From Cellulomonas rhizosphaerae (GTDB taxonomy: Bacteria; Actinomycetota; Actinomycetes; Actinomycetales; Cellulomonadaceae), in contig NZ_QWKP01000217.1 in assembly GCF_003470205.1 (NCBI RefSeq), positions 1 to 64,000 on the forward strand: DNA of 64,000 nucleotides. Direction: 5' to 3'. Position numbers and translations under genes: made by a program. Under the pieces are notes generated by a model. That model was not told where the DNA came from and made no database searches. It worked only from the letters and a program-made list of their open reading frames with translations. Of the stretch, positions 47,245-58,465 are shown piece after piece (position 1 is the stretch's first letter; each line of letters opens with the position of its first letter).

Positions 47245-48056
47245 TGCGTGGGACGAGTCGGGCGTCGCTGGATGCCGCGGAGGGCCGCTTCGAGCCGGTC
47301 CTCGGCGCCGCCGGCGCCAAGGCCTCGGTGCTCGGGGAGCAGCTGTTCGCGCTCGTCGACGCGCTGGACCACTCCGGCTCGCTGCGCCGGACCCTGGCGG
47401 ACCCGTCGATCCCGGCGGCCCCCAAGGGCGCCGTGGTCGCACAGCTGCTGACGGGCGCCGAGCCCGCGGTCGTCGAGGCGGCGCAGGGCCTGGTCGCCTC
47501 GCGCTGGTCCGAGGACCGTGACCTGGCAGACGCCGTCGAGCACCTCGCGTTCCACGCGCTGCTCGCCTCGGCGAACGCGCGGGGCGAGCTGGACCGGGTC
47601 GAGGACGAGCTGTTCCGCCTCACCCGGGCCCTGGTCGGGCAGCGCGAGGTCCGCCAGACGCTGTTCGACGACAAGATCCCGGGCGACGCCCGGGCGAGCC
47701 TGGTCGACCGCATCCTGGCCGACCGCACCGACCCCGCGACGGCCGCGATCGCGCGCCGTGCGGCTTCCGCCCCCCGCGGTCGTCGCTACGTCGCAACGCT
47801 GGGCCACATCGCTGACCTGATCGCCGAGCGCCGCAGCCGGCAGGTCGCGACGGTCACCTCCGCCGCGCCCCTGACGACGGCGCAGCGCGATCGACTGGCC
47901 TCGATCCTCGAGCGGGCCTACGGCCGCGCCGTGCAGATCAACGAGGTGAACGACTCGCAGGTGCTCGGTGGCCTGCGCATCCAGGTGGGCCCGAACGTCG
48001 TCGACTCGACGGTGCTCGCCCGCCTGGCGGACGCCCGCCGACGAGTGGCCAGCTGA
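47244..48056 (+). CDS. atpH: ATP synthase F1 subunit delta
   Basis: A 270-residue stator subunit linking alpha to the b stalk. The N-terminal helical bundle is preceded by an extended segment, so it is longer than the ~178-residue E. coli protein but normal for actinobacteria. The C-terminal part carries the family's VTSAAPLTTAQRDRLASIL and VNDSQVLGGLRIQVGPNVVDSTV, each shown in short form. It starts on the ATG of TGATG at the atpF stop. Confidence 0.93.
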
Positions 48057-48144
48057 ACCAGCGTGACCCCGCGCGCCGCATCACGGCGAGCACCACGACA
48101 TGTGAGACCGCACGCACCCCGTGCGATTGACGAGGAGAAGAGCA

Positions 48145-49773
<1,629 letters not shown>

Positions 49774-49776
49774 TCG

Positions 49777-50670
49777 ATGGCCGGTCTGCAGCGCGTCTAC
49801 AAGCAGCGCATCAAGTCCACCCAGGCGCTCAAGAAGATGTTCCGGGCGCAGGAGCTCATCGCGGCTTCGCGCATCGGGCGTGCGCGTGACCGGGTGGCCA
49901 AGGCTGCGCCGTACTCGCGGGCGATCACGCGTGCGGTCTCGGCCGTCGCGACCCACTCCAACGTGACCCACCCGTTCCTGGTGGAGCGAACGGACACGAA
50001 GCGGGTCGCGGTGCTCGTGATCGCCTCGGACCGCGGCATGGCGGGCGCCTACTCGGCGAGCGTCATCCGCGAGACGGAGCGGCTCGTCGAGCGGCTCGAG
50101 CGTGAGGGCAAGCAGGTCGCCCTGTACGTCTCGGGTCGTCGCGCGGTGAGCTTCTACACGTTCCGTGGCCGTGACATCGAGGGGTCCTGGTCGGGCCACT
50201 CGGACGCGCCGAGCACCGAGGTCGCCGGGGAGATCGCCGAGGCGATCCTGGACGCCTACCGGGCGCCGGCCGACGAGGGTGGCGTCGCCGAGGTGCACGT
50301 CGTCTACACGCAGTTCGTCAACATGGTCACGCAGCGTCCTCGCGTGATCCGGCTGCTGCCGCTCGAGATCGTCGAGGGCGTCGCGCCCGCCGACGACGCC
50401 GAGACGCTCCCGCTCTACGAGTTCGAGCCCGAGCCCGCCGTGGTCCTCGACGCACTGCTGCCGCGCTACGTGCGCAGCCGCATCTACGCGTCGCTGCTCC
50501 AGGCCGCCGCGTCCGAGCTGGCTGCCCGCCAGCGCGCGATGCACACGGCGACCGAGAATGCGGAGGACCTCATCCGCATGTACACCCGACTGGCCAACCA
50601 GGCTCGTCAGGGCGAGATCACCCAGGAGATCAGCGAGATCGTGTCGGGCGCCGACGCACTCGCCTCCTGA
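49777..50670 (+). CDS. atpG: ATP synthase F1 subunit gamma
   Basis: A 297-residue central-shaft subunit. The N-terminal helix ([20 protein letters not shown], split) and the C-terminal helix ([21 protein letters not shown], split) form the coiled-coil shaft. The Rossmann-like middle domain begins [19 protein letters not shown]. It follows atpA by three bases. Confidence 0.96.
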   Translation: MAGLQRVYKQRIKSTQALKKMFRAQELIAASRIGRARDRVAKAAPYSRAITRAVSAVATHSNVTHPFLVERTDTKRVAVLVIASDRGMAGAYSASVIRETERLVERLEREGKQVALYVSGRRAVSFYTFRGRDIEGSWSGHSDAPSTEVAGEIAEAILDAYRAPADEGGVAEVHVVYTQFVNMVTQRPRVIRLLPLEIVEGVAPADDAETLPLYEFEPEPAVVLDALLPRYVRSRIYASLLQAAASELAARQRAMHTATENAEDLIRMYTRLANQARQGEITQEISEIVSGADALAS

Positions 50671-52200
<1,530 letters not shown>

Positions 52201-52300
52201 CATCCCCGTGGTGCGCCGGGCCGCCCGGCCCGGCGCACACTGGGTGCAGGACACCGCACGCGCCCCGCAAGGGCCGCGACACAGCTATCTAGGAGGATCC

Positions 52301-52585
52301 GTGGCATCGCTCGAGGTCGACCTCGTCGCCACCGACGGCAAGGTCTGGACGGGCACGGCCCGCCAGCTCATCGCGCCCGCCGGCGACGGTGAGATCGGCA
52401 TCCTGGCCGGTCACACCCCCGTCCTCACGATCCTTCGTGAGGGCGAGATCCGCGTGTACCCCGAGGGTGGCGGCCCCGTCGAGCGCTGGCACGTCGAGGG
52501 CGGCTTCCTGTCCTTCGACGACAACCGCGCCACGATCGTGGTCGACGCCGTCAGCAGGACCGCCTCGGCCTCGTCGGCGCACTGA
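52301..52585 (+). CDS. atpC: ATP synthase F1 subunit epsilon, short form
   Basis: A 94-residue subunit made only of the N-terminal beta-sandwich: LEVDLVATDGKVWTGTA, APAGDGEIGILAGHTPVLT, GEIRVYP and GGFLSFDDNRATIVVDAV. The C-terminal two-helix domain that inhibits ATP hydrolysis in E. coli and Bacillus is missing; the chain ends eight residues after the barrel in TASASSAH. Short epsilon subunits occur in other actinobacteria as well. GTG 52301 has an AGGAGG site. Confidence 0.95.
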   Translation: MASLEVDLVATDGKVWTGTARQLIAPAGDGEIGILAGHTPVLTILREGEIRVYPEGGGPVERWHVEGGFLSFDDNRATIVVDAVSRTASASSAH

Positions 52586-52598
52586 GGTCGTCCGCCCG

Positions 52599-53003
52599 GT
52601 GCCCACGCTGGTCCTCGTCGCGGCGGTCGTGGTCCTCGTCGTCGCGCTCGTGCTGGGCGGCCTCTGGGTCTCGCGCAGCCGCACGCTCGGGCACCGCGTC
52701 GGCTCGTTCCGCTGCGCGCTCGGCCGGACCGGCTCCGGCCCGTGGTCCGCGGGCATCGCGCAGTACGGCGCGGAACATCTCTACTGGTGGCGCCATGTCT
52801 CGCTCGCGCCGCGTCCCGGCCACCGCTGGGACCGCCGCGGGCTCGCGGTGCTCGAGCGAGTCGACGCAGGGGAGGGGAACGTCGTGGTGACCTGCCGCGT
52901 CGCGGGCAACGACGACGTCCCGCTGCTCATGAGCCGCGAGGCGTACGAGGGTCTGACCTCGTGGATCGAGGCCACCCCCTCCCGCATCGACTCGGTGATC
53001 TGA
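52599..53003 (+). CDS. DUF2550 membrane-anchored protein
   Basis: A 134-residue protein with one N-terminal membrane helix ([21 protein letters not shown]) and a cytoplasmic domain carrying [10 protein letters not shown], the aromatic AEHLYWWRH and [16 protein letters not shown] near the end. This is the DUF2550 family, found between atpC and nucS across actinobacteria. Function is unknown. Start GTG 52599 lies 14 bases after atpC. nucS follows after seven bases. Confidence 0.85.
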   Translation: MPTLVLVAAVVVLVVALVLGGLWVSRSRTLGHRVGSFRCALGRTGSGPWSAGIAQYGAEHLYWWRHVSLAPRPGHRWDRRGLAVLERVDAGEGNVVVTCRVAGNDDVPLLMSREAYEGLTSWIEATPSRIDSVI

Positions 53004-53010
53004 GCCGGTC

Positions 53011-53706
53011 GTGCGTCTCGTCGTCGCGTCCTGCGCCGCGCGCTACAGCGGTCGCCTCAACGCCCACCTGCCCCGTGCCACCCGCCTCGTGGTGGTCAAG
53101 GCGGACGGCAGCGTCCTGCTGCACTCCGACGGCGGCTCCTACAAGCCGCTGAACTGGATGAGCCCGCCCTGCACGCTCGCGGTCAGCGAGCCCGACGACG
53201 AGTCGCGCGCGGCCGGCGTCACGCAGGTCTGGACCGTGCAGCACACCAAGTCCGACGACCGCCTGGTCATCGACCTGTACGACGTCCTGAGCGACTCCGC
53301 GCACGATCTCGGCGTGGACCCCGGCCTGGTCAAGGACGGCGTCGAGGCGCACCTCCAGGCGCTCCTGGCCGCGCAGATCGGCCTGCTGGGCACCGGCCAC
53401 ACGCTGGTCCGGCGCGAGTTCCCCACGGCGATCGGGCCGGTCGACATCCTGGCCCGTGATGCCAGCGGCGCGACCGTCGCGATCGAGATCAAGCGCCGCG
53501 GCGACATCGACGGCGTCGAGCAGCTGACCCGCTACCTCGAGCTGCTCAACCGCGACCCGCACCTGGCTCCCGTCCGCGGGGTGTTCGCCGCCCAGGAGAT
53601 CAAGCCCCAGGCGCGCGTCCTCGCAACCGACCGCGGCATCGGCTGCCTCGTGCTCGACTACGACGCGATGCGCGGCGTCGACGACGTGGACTCCCGCCTC
53701 TTCTGA
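53011..53706 (+). CDS. nucS: Mismatch-specific endonuclease NucS/EndoMS
   Basis: A 231-residue DNA repair nuclease. NucS cuts both strands at G-T, G-G and T-T mismatches and supplies mismatch repair in actinobacteria without MutS/MutL. The N-terminal binding domain holds [14 protein letters not shown] and WMSPPCTL. The C-terminal RecB-like nuclease has D145 in GPVDILARD and E159/K161 in VAIEIKRRG, followed by [16 protein letters not shown]. The C-terminus RLF may act as a beta-clamp-binding tail. It ends the ATP-synthase cluster. Confidence 0.95.
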   Translation: MRLVVASCAARYSGRLNAHLPRATRLVVVKADGSVLLHSDGGSYKPLNWMSPPCTLAVSEPDDESRAAGVTQVWTVQHTKSDDRLVIDLYDVLSDSAHDLGVDPGLVKDGVEAHLQALLAAQIGLLGTGHTLVRREFPTAIGPVDILARDASGATVAIEIKRRGDIDGVEQLTRYLELLNRDPHLAPVRGVFAAQEIKPQARVLATDRGIGCLVLDYDAMRGVDDVDSRLF

Positions 53707-53745
53707 CCGTCCCCCGACTTGACGTCGTAGCTCCACGTCTGCGAT

Positions 53746-53761
53746 TTTGAACACGTTCAAA
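53746..53761. promoter_or_regulatory. TetR operator overlapping the tetR promoter
   Basis: A perfect inverted repeat TTTGAAC-AC-GTTCAAA, 14 bases before the TetR start. A TTGACG at 53719-53724 with GATTTT at 53743-53748 (18-base spacing) gives a plausible promoter whose -10 box it overlaps, as in autoregulated TetR genes. Confidence 0.8.
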
Positions 53762-53774
53762 CGACGGAGGAACC

Positions 53775-54422
53775 ATGACGGCCGACACCCGCGAGCTCGT
53801 GCGATCCACGGCGCTGCGCCTCTTCCGCGAGCGCGGCTACGCCAAGACGACGATGCGCGCGATCGCCCAGGAGGCCGGCCTGGCGACAGGCCTCGCGCAC
53901 TACTACTTCCCGACGAAGGACCACCTCGTCCAGGAGCTCTACCTCGACGTGAACCTCGAGCACGCGCGTGCTGCGCAGGCCGTGCTCGACGGCGGCGGCG
54001 ACCTGACCGCCCGGTTCCGCGCGGTGCTGCACGCGAGCGTCGACGCGTTCTCCGAGTACCACGGGTTCGGCGCGGAGTTCGTGACCGTCGCGATCCGCCC
54101 GGGCTCGGCCGCGAGCCCGTTCTCCGAGGACTCCGAGGGTGCGCGGTCGATGGGCCTGCATCTCTACGAGCAGGTCGTCGCGGGCGCCGATCCCGCCGTT
54201 CCCGCGCACCTGCGTGCCGAGCTGCCCGAGCTGCTGTGGCTCGCTCAGCTCGGGATGACGCTGTTCTGGGTCTACGACTCCTCGCCCGGTCAGAGGCGGA
54301 CGCGGACGCTGATCGACGGCGTCGCGCCGCTCGTCGGCCGCCTCGTCCGGCTCTCGCGTCTCCCCGTGCTCCGCGGCGCGTCCGACGACGTGCTCGCCCT
54401 CGTCCGGGCGGTGCGCGCGTGA
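53775..54422 (+). CDS. TetR-family transcriptional regulator
   Basis: A 215-residue repressor. The N-terminal helix-turn-helix reads ALRLFRERGYAKTTMRAIAQEAGLATGLAHYYFPTKDHL, read in pieces around residues 10-50. The C-terminal ligand-binding helical domain is typical in size. ATG 53775 has GGAGG upstream. It is first in an operon with four membrane-protein genes, joined by overlaps, and probably represses its own operon through the TTTGAAC operator. The ligand is unknown. Confidence 0.9.
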   Translation: MTADTRELVRSTALRLFRERGYAKTTMRAIAQEAGLATGLAHYYFPTKDHLVQELYLDVNLEHARAAQAVLDGGGDLTARFRAVLHASVDAFSEYHGFGAEFVTVAIRPGSAASPFSEDSEGARSMGLHLYEQVVAGADPAVPAHLRAELPELLWLAQLGMTLFWVYDSSPGQRRTRTLIDGVAPLVGRLVRLSRLPVLRGASDDVLALVRAVRA

Positions 54423-55750
54423 GTCGCCTCGACCCGGCGACGCTCGCCACCGTCCACGCGTGCGTGGGCGTCGGGATGCTCGTGGTGGTGCCCGTCGGGA
54501 TCCGGCTCGTGGGTCGTCCCGTGCCGCGTCCGGCGTCGCCCTGGTGGCTGCTCGCGGCCGCGTGCGGGGCCGCGTCGGTCTGGCTGCCGGTCGGCGGGTG
54601 GGCGGCCGTCGTCGCGCTGCCGTGGCTGGTGGCGTGCGGCGTGCTCGCGGTGGCGGGGCTCGCCGTGCTCGTCGGGCGCGACCGGCCCGCCTGGCCGGGA
54701 CTCGCGGTGGGGCTCGCGACGCCCCTCGTCGGCGCCCTGGCGCTGGTCGCCGAGCGAGCCGGGTGGGGTCTGCTCGGCTACTCGGGCGACTACCTCACGC
54801 TCACGGTGCCGCACATGCTGTTCGCCGGGTTCGGCGCGTGCCTCGTCGCGGGCCTGGGGGTCGAAGACGGCAGGGCTGCCCGGTGGGCGGGCTGGACCGT
54901 GCCGCTGGGTGTCGTGCTGGTGCTGGTCGGCTACTTCGTCGGCGACGCGGCCGAGCTGGTCGGCGCGCTCGTCCTGACGGTCGGGCTCTACGGCGTGGCG
55001 ATCGCGACGCTGGGGACGCTCCCACCGGCGCACGCTCCGCGCCGGCTGCTCGCGCTCGGCGCCGGGACCGTGCTGGTCTCGATGCTGCTCGCGGTGTGGT
55101 GGGCGCTCGGCGAGGCGACCGACCTCCCGCACCCGGGCATCGCCGTCATGGCCGCCACGCACGGCGTCGCCAACGCGCTGGGCTTCGTGCTGGCAACCCT
55201 CGTCGGGCTCCGCCTGCTGCGGCCGCGTCCGGCAGGACTCACCTACGCCGAGATCGGGGCGACGCGCGACGCCGACCTGCCCGCGGGCTACCGCCACATG
55301 GACGTGCGGTTCCCGGTCCGCGACGCCGCGACGACCGAGGACCTGGCCGCGTACGGCGAGGACCTCCTGACGTGGACCGCGCACCGGCGTGCCGGCGTCC
55401 GCATCGACGGGGAGCCGGTGGCCGAGGGCGGGCTGGTCACGAGCGGCATCGGCGTCGGGCCGCTGCGGCTGTCCGAGCCGTGCGAGATCGTCTGGGTCGA
55501 GCGTTCGGCCGCGCGCGTGGGGTTCGCCTACGGCACGCTCCCGGGGCACCTGTTCGTCGGGGAGGAGGCGTTCGTGGTCGAGCTCGACGACGACGGCACG
55601 CTGTGGTTCCGCGTCCGCGTCTTCTCCCGGCCGGCGCAGGGGTGGGTCCGGGTCGTCGGCCCGGCGGCGGGCGTGGCGCAGCGCGCATACGCCGGGCGAC
55701 TCGCGCGGGCGGTGCGTCGGGCGCCTGCTCCCACGGCGGTGGCCCGATGA
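54419..55750 (+). CDS. YndJ-like membrane protein with C-terminal DUF1990 domain
   Basis: A 443-residue fusion. The N-terminal ~270 residues hold eight or nine hydrophobic helices (HACVGVGMLVVVPVG, LALVAERAGWGLLGY, TVPHMLFAGFGACLVAG) like YndJ. The C-terminal ~170 residues are a soluble DUF1990 domain (LTYAEIGATRDADLPAGYRH, ITSGIGVGPLR-like LVTSGIGVGPLRLSEPCEIVW, GFAYGTLPGHLFVGEEAFVVE in part, SRPAQGWVRVVGP). DUF1990 proteins have a lipid-binding-like beta barrel of unknown role. GTG 54419 overlaps the TetR stop, and the stop overlaps the next gene. Confidence 0.82.
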   Translation: MSRLDPATLATVHACVGVGMLVVVPVGIRLVGRPVPRPASPWWLLAAACGAASVWLPVGGWAAVVALPWLVACGVLAVAGLAVLVGRDRPAWPGLAVGLATPLVGALALVAERAGWGLLGYSGDYLTLTVPHMLFAGFGACLVAGLGVEDGRAARWAGWTVPLGVVLVLVGYFVGDAAELVGALVLTVGLYGVAIATLGTLPPAHAPRRLLALGAGTVLVSMLLAVWWALGEATDLPHPGIAVMAATHGVANALGFVLATLVGLRLLRPRPAGLTYAEIGATRDADLPAGYRHMDVRFPVRDAATTEDLAAYGEDLLTWTAHRRAGVRIDGEPVAEGGLVTSGIGVGPLRLSEPCEIVWVERSAARVGFAYGTLPGHLFVGEEAFVVELDDDGTLWFRVRVFSRPAQGWVRVVGPAAGVAQRAYAGRLARAVRRAPAPTAVAR

Positions 55751-56295
55751 CCGCTGCAGCGATCCGACGTGCCTCGGCGATACCGGCCGCGGAGATCCGC
55801 AGCCTGGGCGCGATCGGGATGCTGAACGTGCGGTGCCTCGTCGTGCTCGCCGGGGCGAACGTCGCGGTGGGCGCGGCCGCGCTGGCCGGTAGCTGCGTCG
55901 CGTTGCTCGCCTCGGGCGGCGGTCTCGACGCGGTGGAATCGACCCTCTCGGCCGGGGGCTTCGCCGTCGACGTCCTCGTGTTCGCGCTGCTGGTCGCCTG
56001 CGTCCCGATCGCCGTGGTCGGCGTCCCCGCCGGCGTGCTCGCGAGTCGGGCGCTGCGTCGGGTGTCGCACGAGTGGGGGCACGTCCTCAGTTTCGGGCTG
56101 GTGGGTGCGACGCTCGCCGTCGTCCTCATGCAGGCAGGCGGCATGGGCACCGCGCCGGTGTGGGCCGCGCTCGAGGGCTTGGTCGGCGCAGGCGGTGCGC
56201 GCTGGTGGTCCGGCATCTCGTACCGCAGGGATGAGCGCGAGCGCGTCGCGCGTGCGGCGCCCCTGGCGCACCTCGCCGTAGCGGCGGACCAGTGA
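55747..56295 (+). CDS. Tandem membrane protein 1 (RWWSG family)
   Basis: A 182-residue protein with three or four hydrophobic helices: one after IGMLNVRCLVV (about 20-48), one or two across 70-100 ending VGVPAGVLASRALRR, and one after SHEWGHVLSF (about 115-135). The signature GAGGARWWSG stands near residue 154 and is followed by a charged tail. It is the first of three adjacent paralogues. No known family was recognised. It overlaps the DUF1990 gene (ATGA) and the second paralogue (GTGA). Confidence 0.7.
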   Translation: MTAAAIRRASAIPAAEIRSLGAIGMLNVRCLVVLAGANVAVGAAALAGSCVALLASGGGLDAVESTLSAGGFAVDVLVFALLVACVPIAVVGVPAGVLASRALRRVSHEWGHVLSFGLVGATLAVVLMQAGGMGTAPVWAALEGLVGAGGARWWSGISYRRDERERVARAAPLAHLAVAADQ

Positions 56296-56732
56296 TCGCG
56301 GCGATCGCTCGCCCAGCGGTGACGCCCGCGGCGCCGATCCGGGGGTGGGGCCCGATCGGGATGCTCAACCTGAGGTGCGTGGTCGTCCTGGTCGTCGTGA
56401 ACCTGATGACGGCGTTGGGCGCCGTCTTCGTCGTCGGCATCCGCGTGCTCGTGTCGGACGGCGTCGTCGCGGGCGCGGCCATGGTCGTCTACCTGGCCAT
56501 TCACGTCGTGGAGCTGCCCGTGCCCATCGTGGCCGTCGGCGCGGTGGTCGCCGGCGTCGGCATCCCGGCGGGAGTCGTCGCCGGTCGGGCGCTGCGCGGT
56601 GAGTCCCGTGAGTGGGTCCACGTCCTTGCATTCGCCGCCGTCGGTGCGGGTGGTGCCCGCTGGTGGTCCGGGGCCGCCTGTCGGAAGAAGGACCTGGCCA
56701 CCGCGCCGAGGAGGGCAGATGCCGACCGATAG
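56292..56732 (+). CDS. Tandem membrane protein 2 (RWWSG family), internally shortened
   Basis: A 146-residue paralogue of its two neighbours: IGMLNLRCVVVLVVVN, GIPAGVVAGRALRGESREWVHVLAF and GAGGARWWSG are in the same order. It lacks about 28 residues between HVLxF and GAGGARWW, which removes the last helix of the others. The frame is intact and the flanks align exactly, so this looks like a clean deletion between the repeated VGA codons. Start GTG 56292 overlaps the previous stop. Confidence 0.7.
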   Translation: MIAAIARPAVTPAAPIRGWGPIGMLNLRCVVVLVVVNLMTALGAVFVVGIRVLVSDGVVAGAAMVVYLAIHVVELPVPIVAVGAVVAGVGIPAGVVAGRALRGESREWVHVLAFAAVGAGGARWWSGAACRKKDLATAPRRADADR

Positions 56733-57225
56733 CCACCCGAACCCGATCCCACCCGTGCGTGGCCCGGCCGCGATCGCGATGCTCTGCCTGCGCTGCGTCG
56801 TCGTCCTTGCGGCGGTGAACGGTGTGGTCGCGCTCGTCCTCGGCGCGGCCACCGGCGCGCTCGGCTGGGGCCTGGTCGTGGTGCTCCTCGCAGCTCTCGT
56901 CGCCTGCGTGCCGATCGCACTCGTCGGCTACCCCGCGGGGCTGGTGACGGCCTGGGTGCTGCGCCGCAGCGAGCGCGAGTGGGTCCACGTCCTGGTGTTC
57001 GCCGTCGTCGGTGCGGTGCTCGCGCCCCTGGTCATGACCGCGTGGCACTCCGGTGTGGACATCGGCGCGGCGGCTGTCGCCGAGGGCGCGATCGGGGCGG
57101 GCGGAGCGCGCTGGTGGAGCGGGCGCGCGCACGCCCGGGCCGCGACGAGGCCGGCACGCGCACCCAGACCCGAGCCTGAGGATGCGCTCGTCGAAGCGCA
57201 GCTCGAAGACCGCACCGATAGGTGA
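56719..57225 (+). CDS. Tandem membrane protein 3 (RWWSG family)
   Basis: A 168-residue third paralogue: AIAMLCLRCVVVLAAVN, VPIALVGYPAGLVTAWVLRRSEREWVHVLVF in two parts, IGAGGARWWSG and a long acidic C-terminal tail. The start ATG 56719 (GAGGAGG five bases upstream) overlaps the end of paralogue 2 by 14 bases. The function is unknown. Co-transcription with TetR and a DUF1990 protein suggests an envelope-related response. Confidence 0.7.
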   Translation: MPTDSHPNPIPPVRGPAAIAMLCLRCVVVLAAVNGVVALVLGAATGALGWGLVVVLLAALVACVPIALVGYPAGLVTAWVLRRSEREWVHVLVFAVVGAVLAPLVMTAWHSGVDIGAAAVAEGAIGAGGARWWSGRAHARAATRPARAPRPEPEDALVEAQLEDRTDR

Positions 57226-57235
57226 GAATGACGAC

Positions 57236-58456
57236 GTGAGCGCCACGACGTCGTCAGCCCCCCACCTGCTCCGCGGCCGCGTGGTGACGCCGCACGGCGT
57301 GATCCCGGACGGCGTCGTCGTCGTCGACGGCCCCACGATCACCTGGGTCGGCCCGGCCGACGAGGTGACGGGCGACCTCCCCGCCGCGACGCAGCACACG
57401 CTGCTCCCCGGGCTGGTCGACCTGCACAACCACGGCGGCGGCGGCGCGAGCCTGCCGGACGCGCAGACGGCCGACGACGTCCGCACGGCGGCCCGCGAGC
57501 ATCTGCGCCACGGCACGACGAGCCTCGTCGCCTCGCTGGTCACCGCCCCGCACGACGTCCTGCTGGCTCGCACCGCGCTGCTGGCCGACGCCGCCGACGC
57601 GGGCGAGATCGCGGGCATCCACCTCGAGGGCCCGTTCCTGTCCGAGGCCCGCTGCGGCGCGCAGAACCCGGCGGACATGCTGACCGGTGACGCGCGCCTC
57701 GTGCGGGAGATCGCGGCCGCGGCGCGCGGCCACCTCGTGACGATGACGGTCGCGCCCGAGGTGCCGGGCGTCGCCGACCGCGACGACGACGTGCTGCGCG
57801 CGCTCGTCGATGCCGGCGCGATCCCGTCGATCGGCCACACCGACGCGACGGCCGAGCAGGTCGACGCCGCCGTCGACCGCGGCTTCGACCTGCTGGCGAC
57901 GCACGACCGCGCGCGATCGACGCGGCTCACCGCGACGCACCTGTTCAACGGCATGCGCCCGCTGCACCACCGCGACCCGGGCCCGATCGCGGCGTGCCTG
58001 GCCGCGGCCGGGCGCGGCGAGCTCGTCGTCGAGCTCGTGGCCGACGGCACGCACCTGGCCGACGGCACCACGCGCGCGGTGTTCGACCTGCTCAGCCCGG
58101 GATCGATCGTGCTGGTCACGGACGCGATGGCCGCCGCGGGCATGGCGGACGGCGACTACCAGCTCGGCCCGATGGCCGTGCGCGTCGAGGACGGCGTCGC
58201 GCGGATCGTCGAGGCGGACGGCAGCGCCGGCGCGATCGCCGGGGGAGTGGCCCACCTGCTCGACGTCGTGCGTCGGGTCGTCGGGGCGGGGATCGCGCTC
58301 GAGGACGCGGTGCGCGCCGCGTCGACCACGCCCACGGAGGTGCTCGGCCGTCACGACCTGGGCGCGCTGGCCGTCGGTCGACGCGCGGACGTCCTGGTCA
58401 CCGACGCCGCGCTGAGCCCGATCCGGGTGCTCCGTGCGGGCGAGCAGGTCGCCTGA
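57236..58456 (+). CDS. nagA: N-acetylglucosamine-6-phosphate deacetylase
   Basis: A 406-residue amidohydrolase removing acetate from GlcNAc-6-phosphate, for amino-sugar catabolism and wall recycling. Metal and substrate motifs are LPGLVDLHNHGGGGAS, HLEGPFLSEARCGAQNP (metal Glu), SIGHTDATAEQ (His), THLFNGMRPLHHRDPG (His) and VLVTDAMAAAGM (catalytic Asp). GTG 57236 is chosen, as longer upstream frames overlap the membrane-protein gene. It is followed by a convergent LacI regulator after nine bases. Confidence 0.93.
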   Translation: MSATTSSAPHLLRGRVVTPHGVIPDGVVVVDGPTITWVGPADEVTGDLPAATQHTLLPGLVDLHNHGGGGASLPDAQTADDVRTAAREHLRHGTTSLVASLVTAPHDVLLARTALLADAADAGEIAGIHLEGPFLSEARCGAQNPADMLTGDARLVREIAAAARGHLVTMTVAPEVPGVADRDDDVLRALVDAGAIPSIGHTDATAEQVDAAVDRGFDLLATHDRARSTRLTATHLFNGMRPLHHRDPGPIAACLAAAGRGELVVELVADGTHLADGTTRAVFDLLSPGSIVLVTDAMAAAGMADGDYQLGPMAVRVEDGVARIVEADGSAGAIAGGVAHLLDVVRRVVGAGIALEDAVRAASTTPTEVLGRHDLGALAVGRRADVLVTDAALSPIRVLRAGEQVA

Positions 58457-58465
58457 CCCGAGGCG

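Noticed and set aside
56292-56732. Middle membrane-protein gene considered a pseudogene
   Set aside because: The deletion is in frame, the start overlap and downstream coupling are intact, and all signature motifs are kept.
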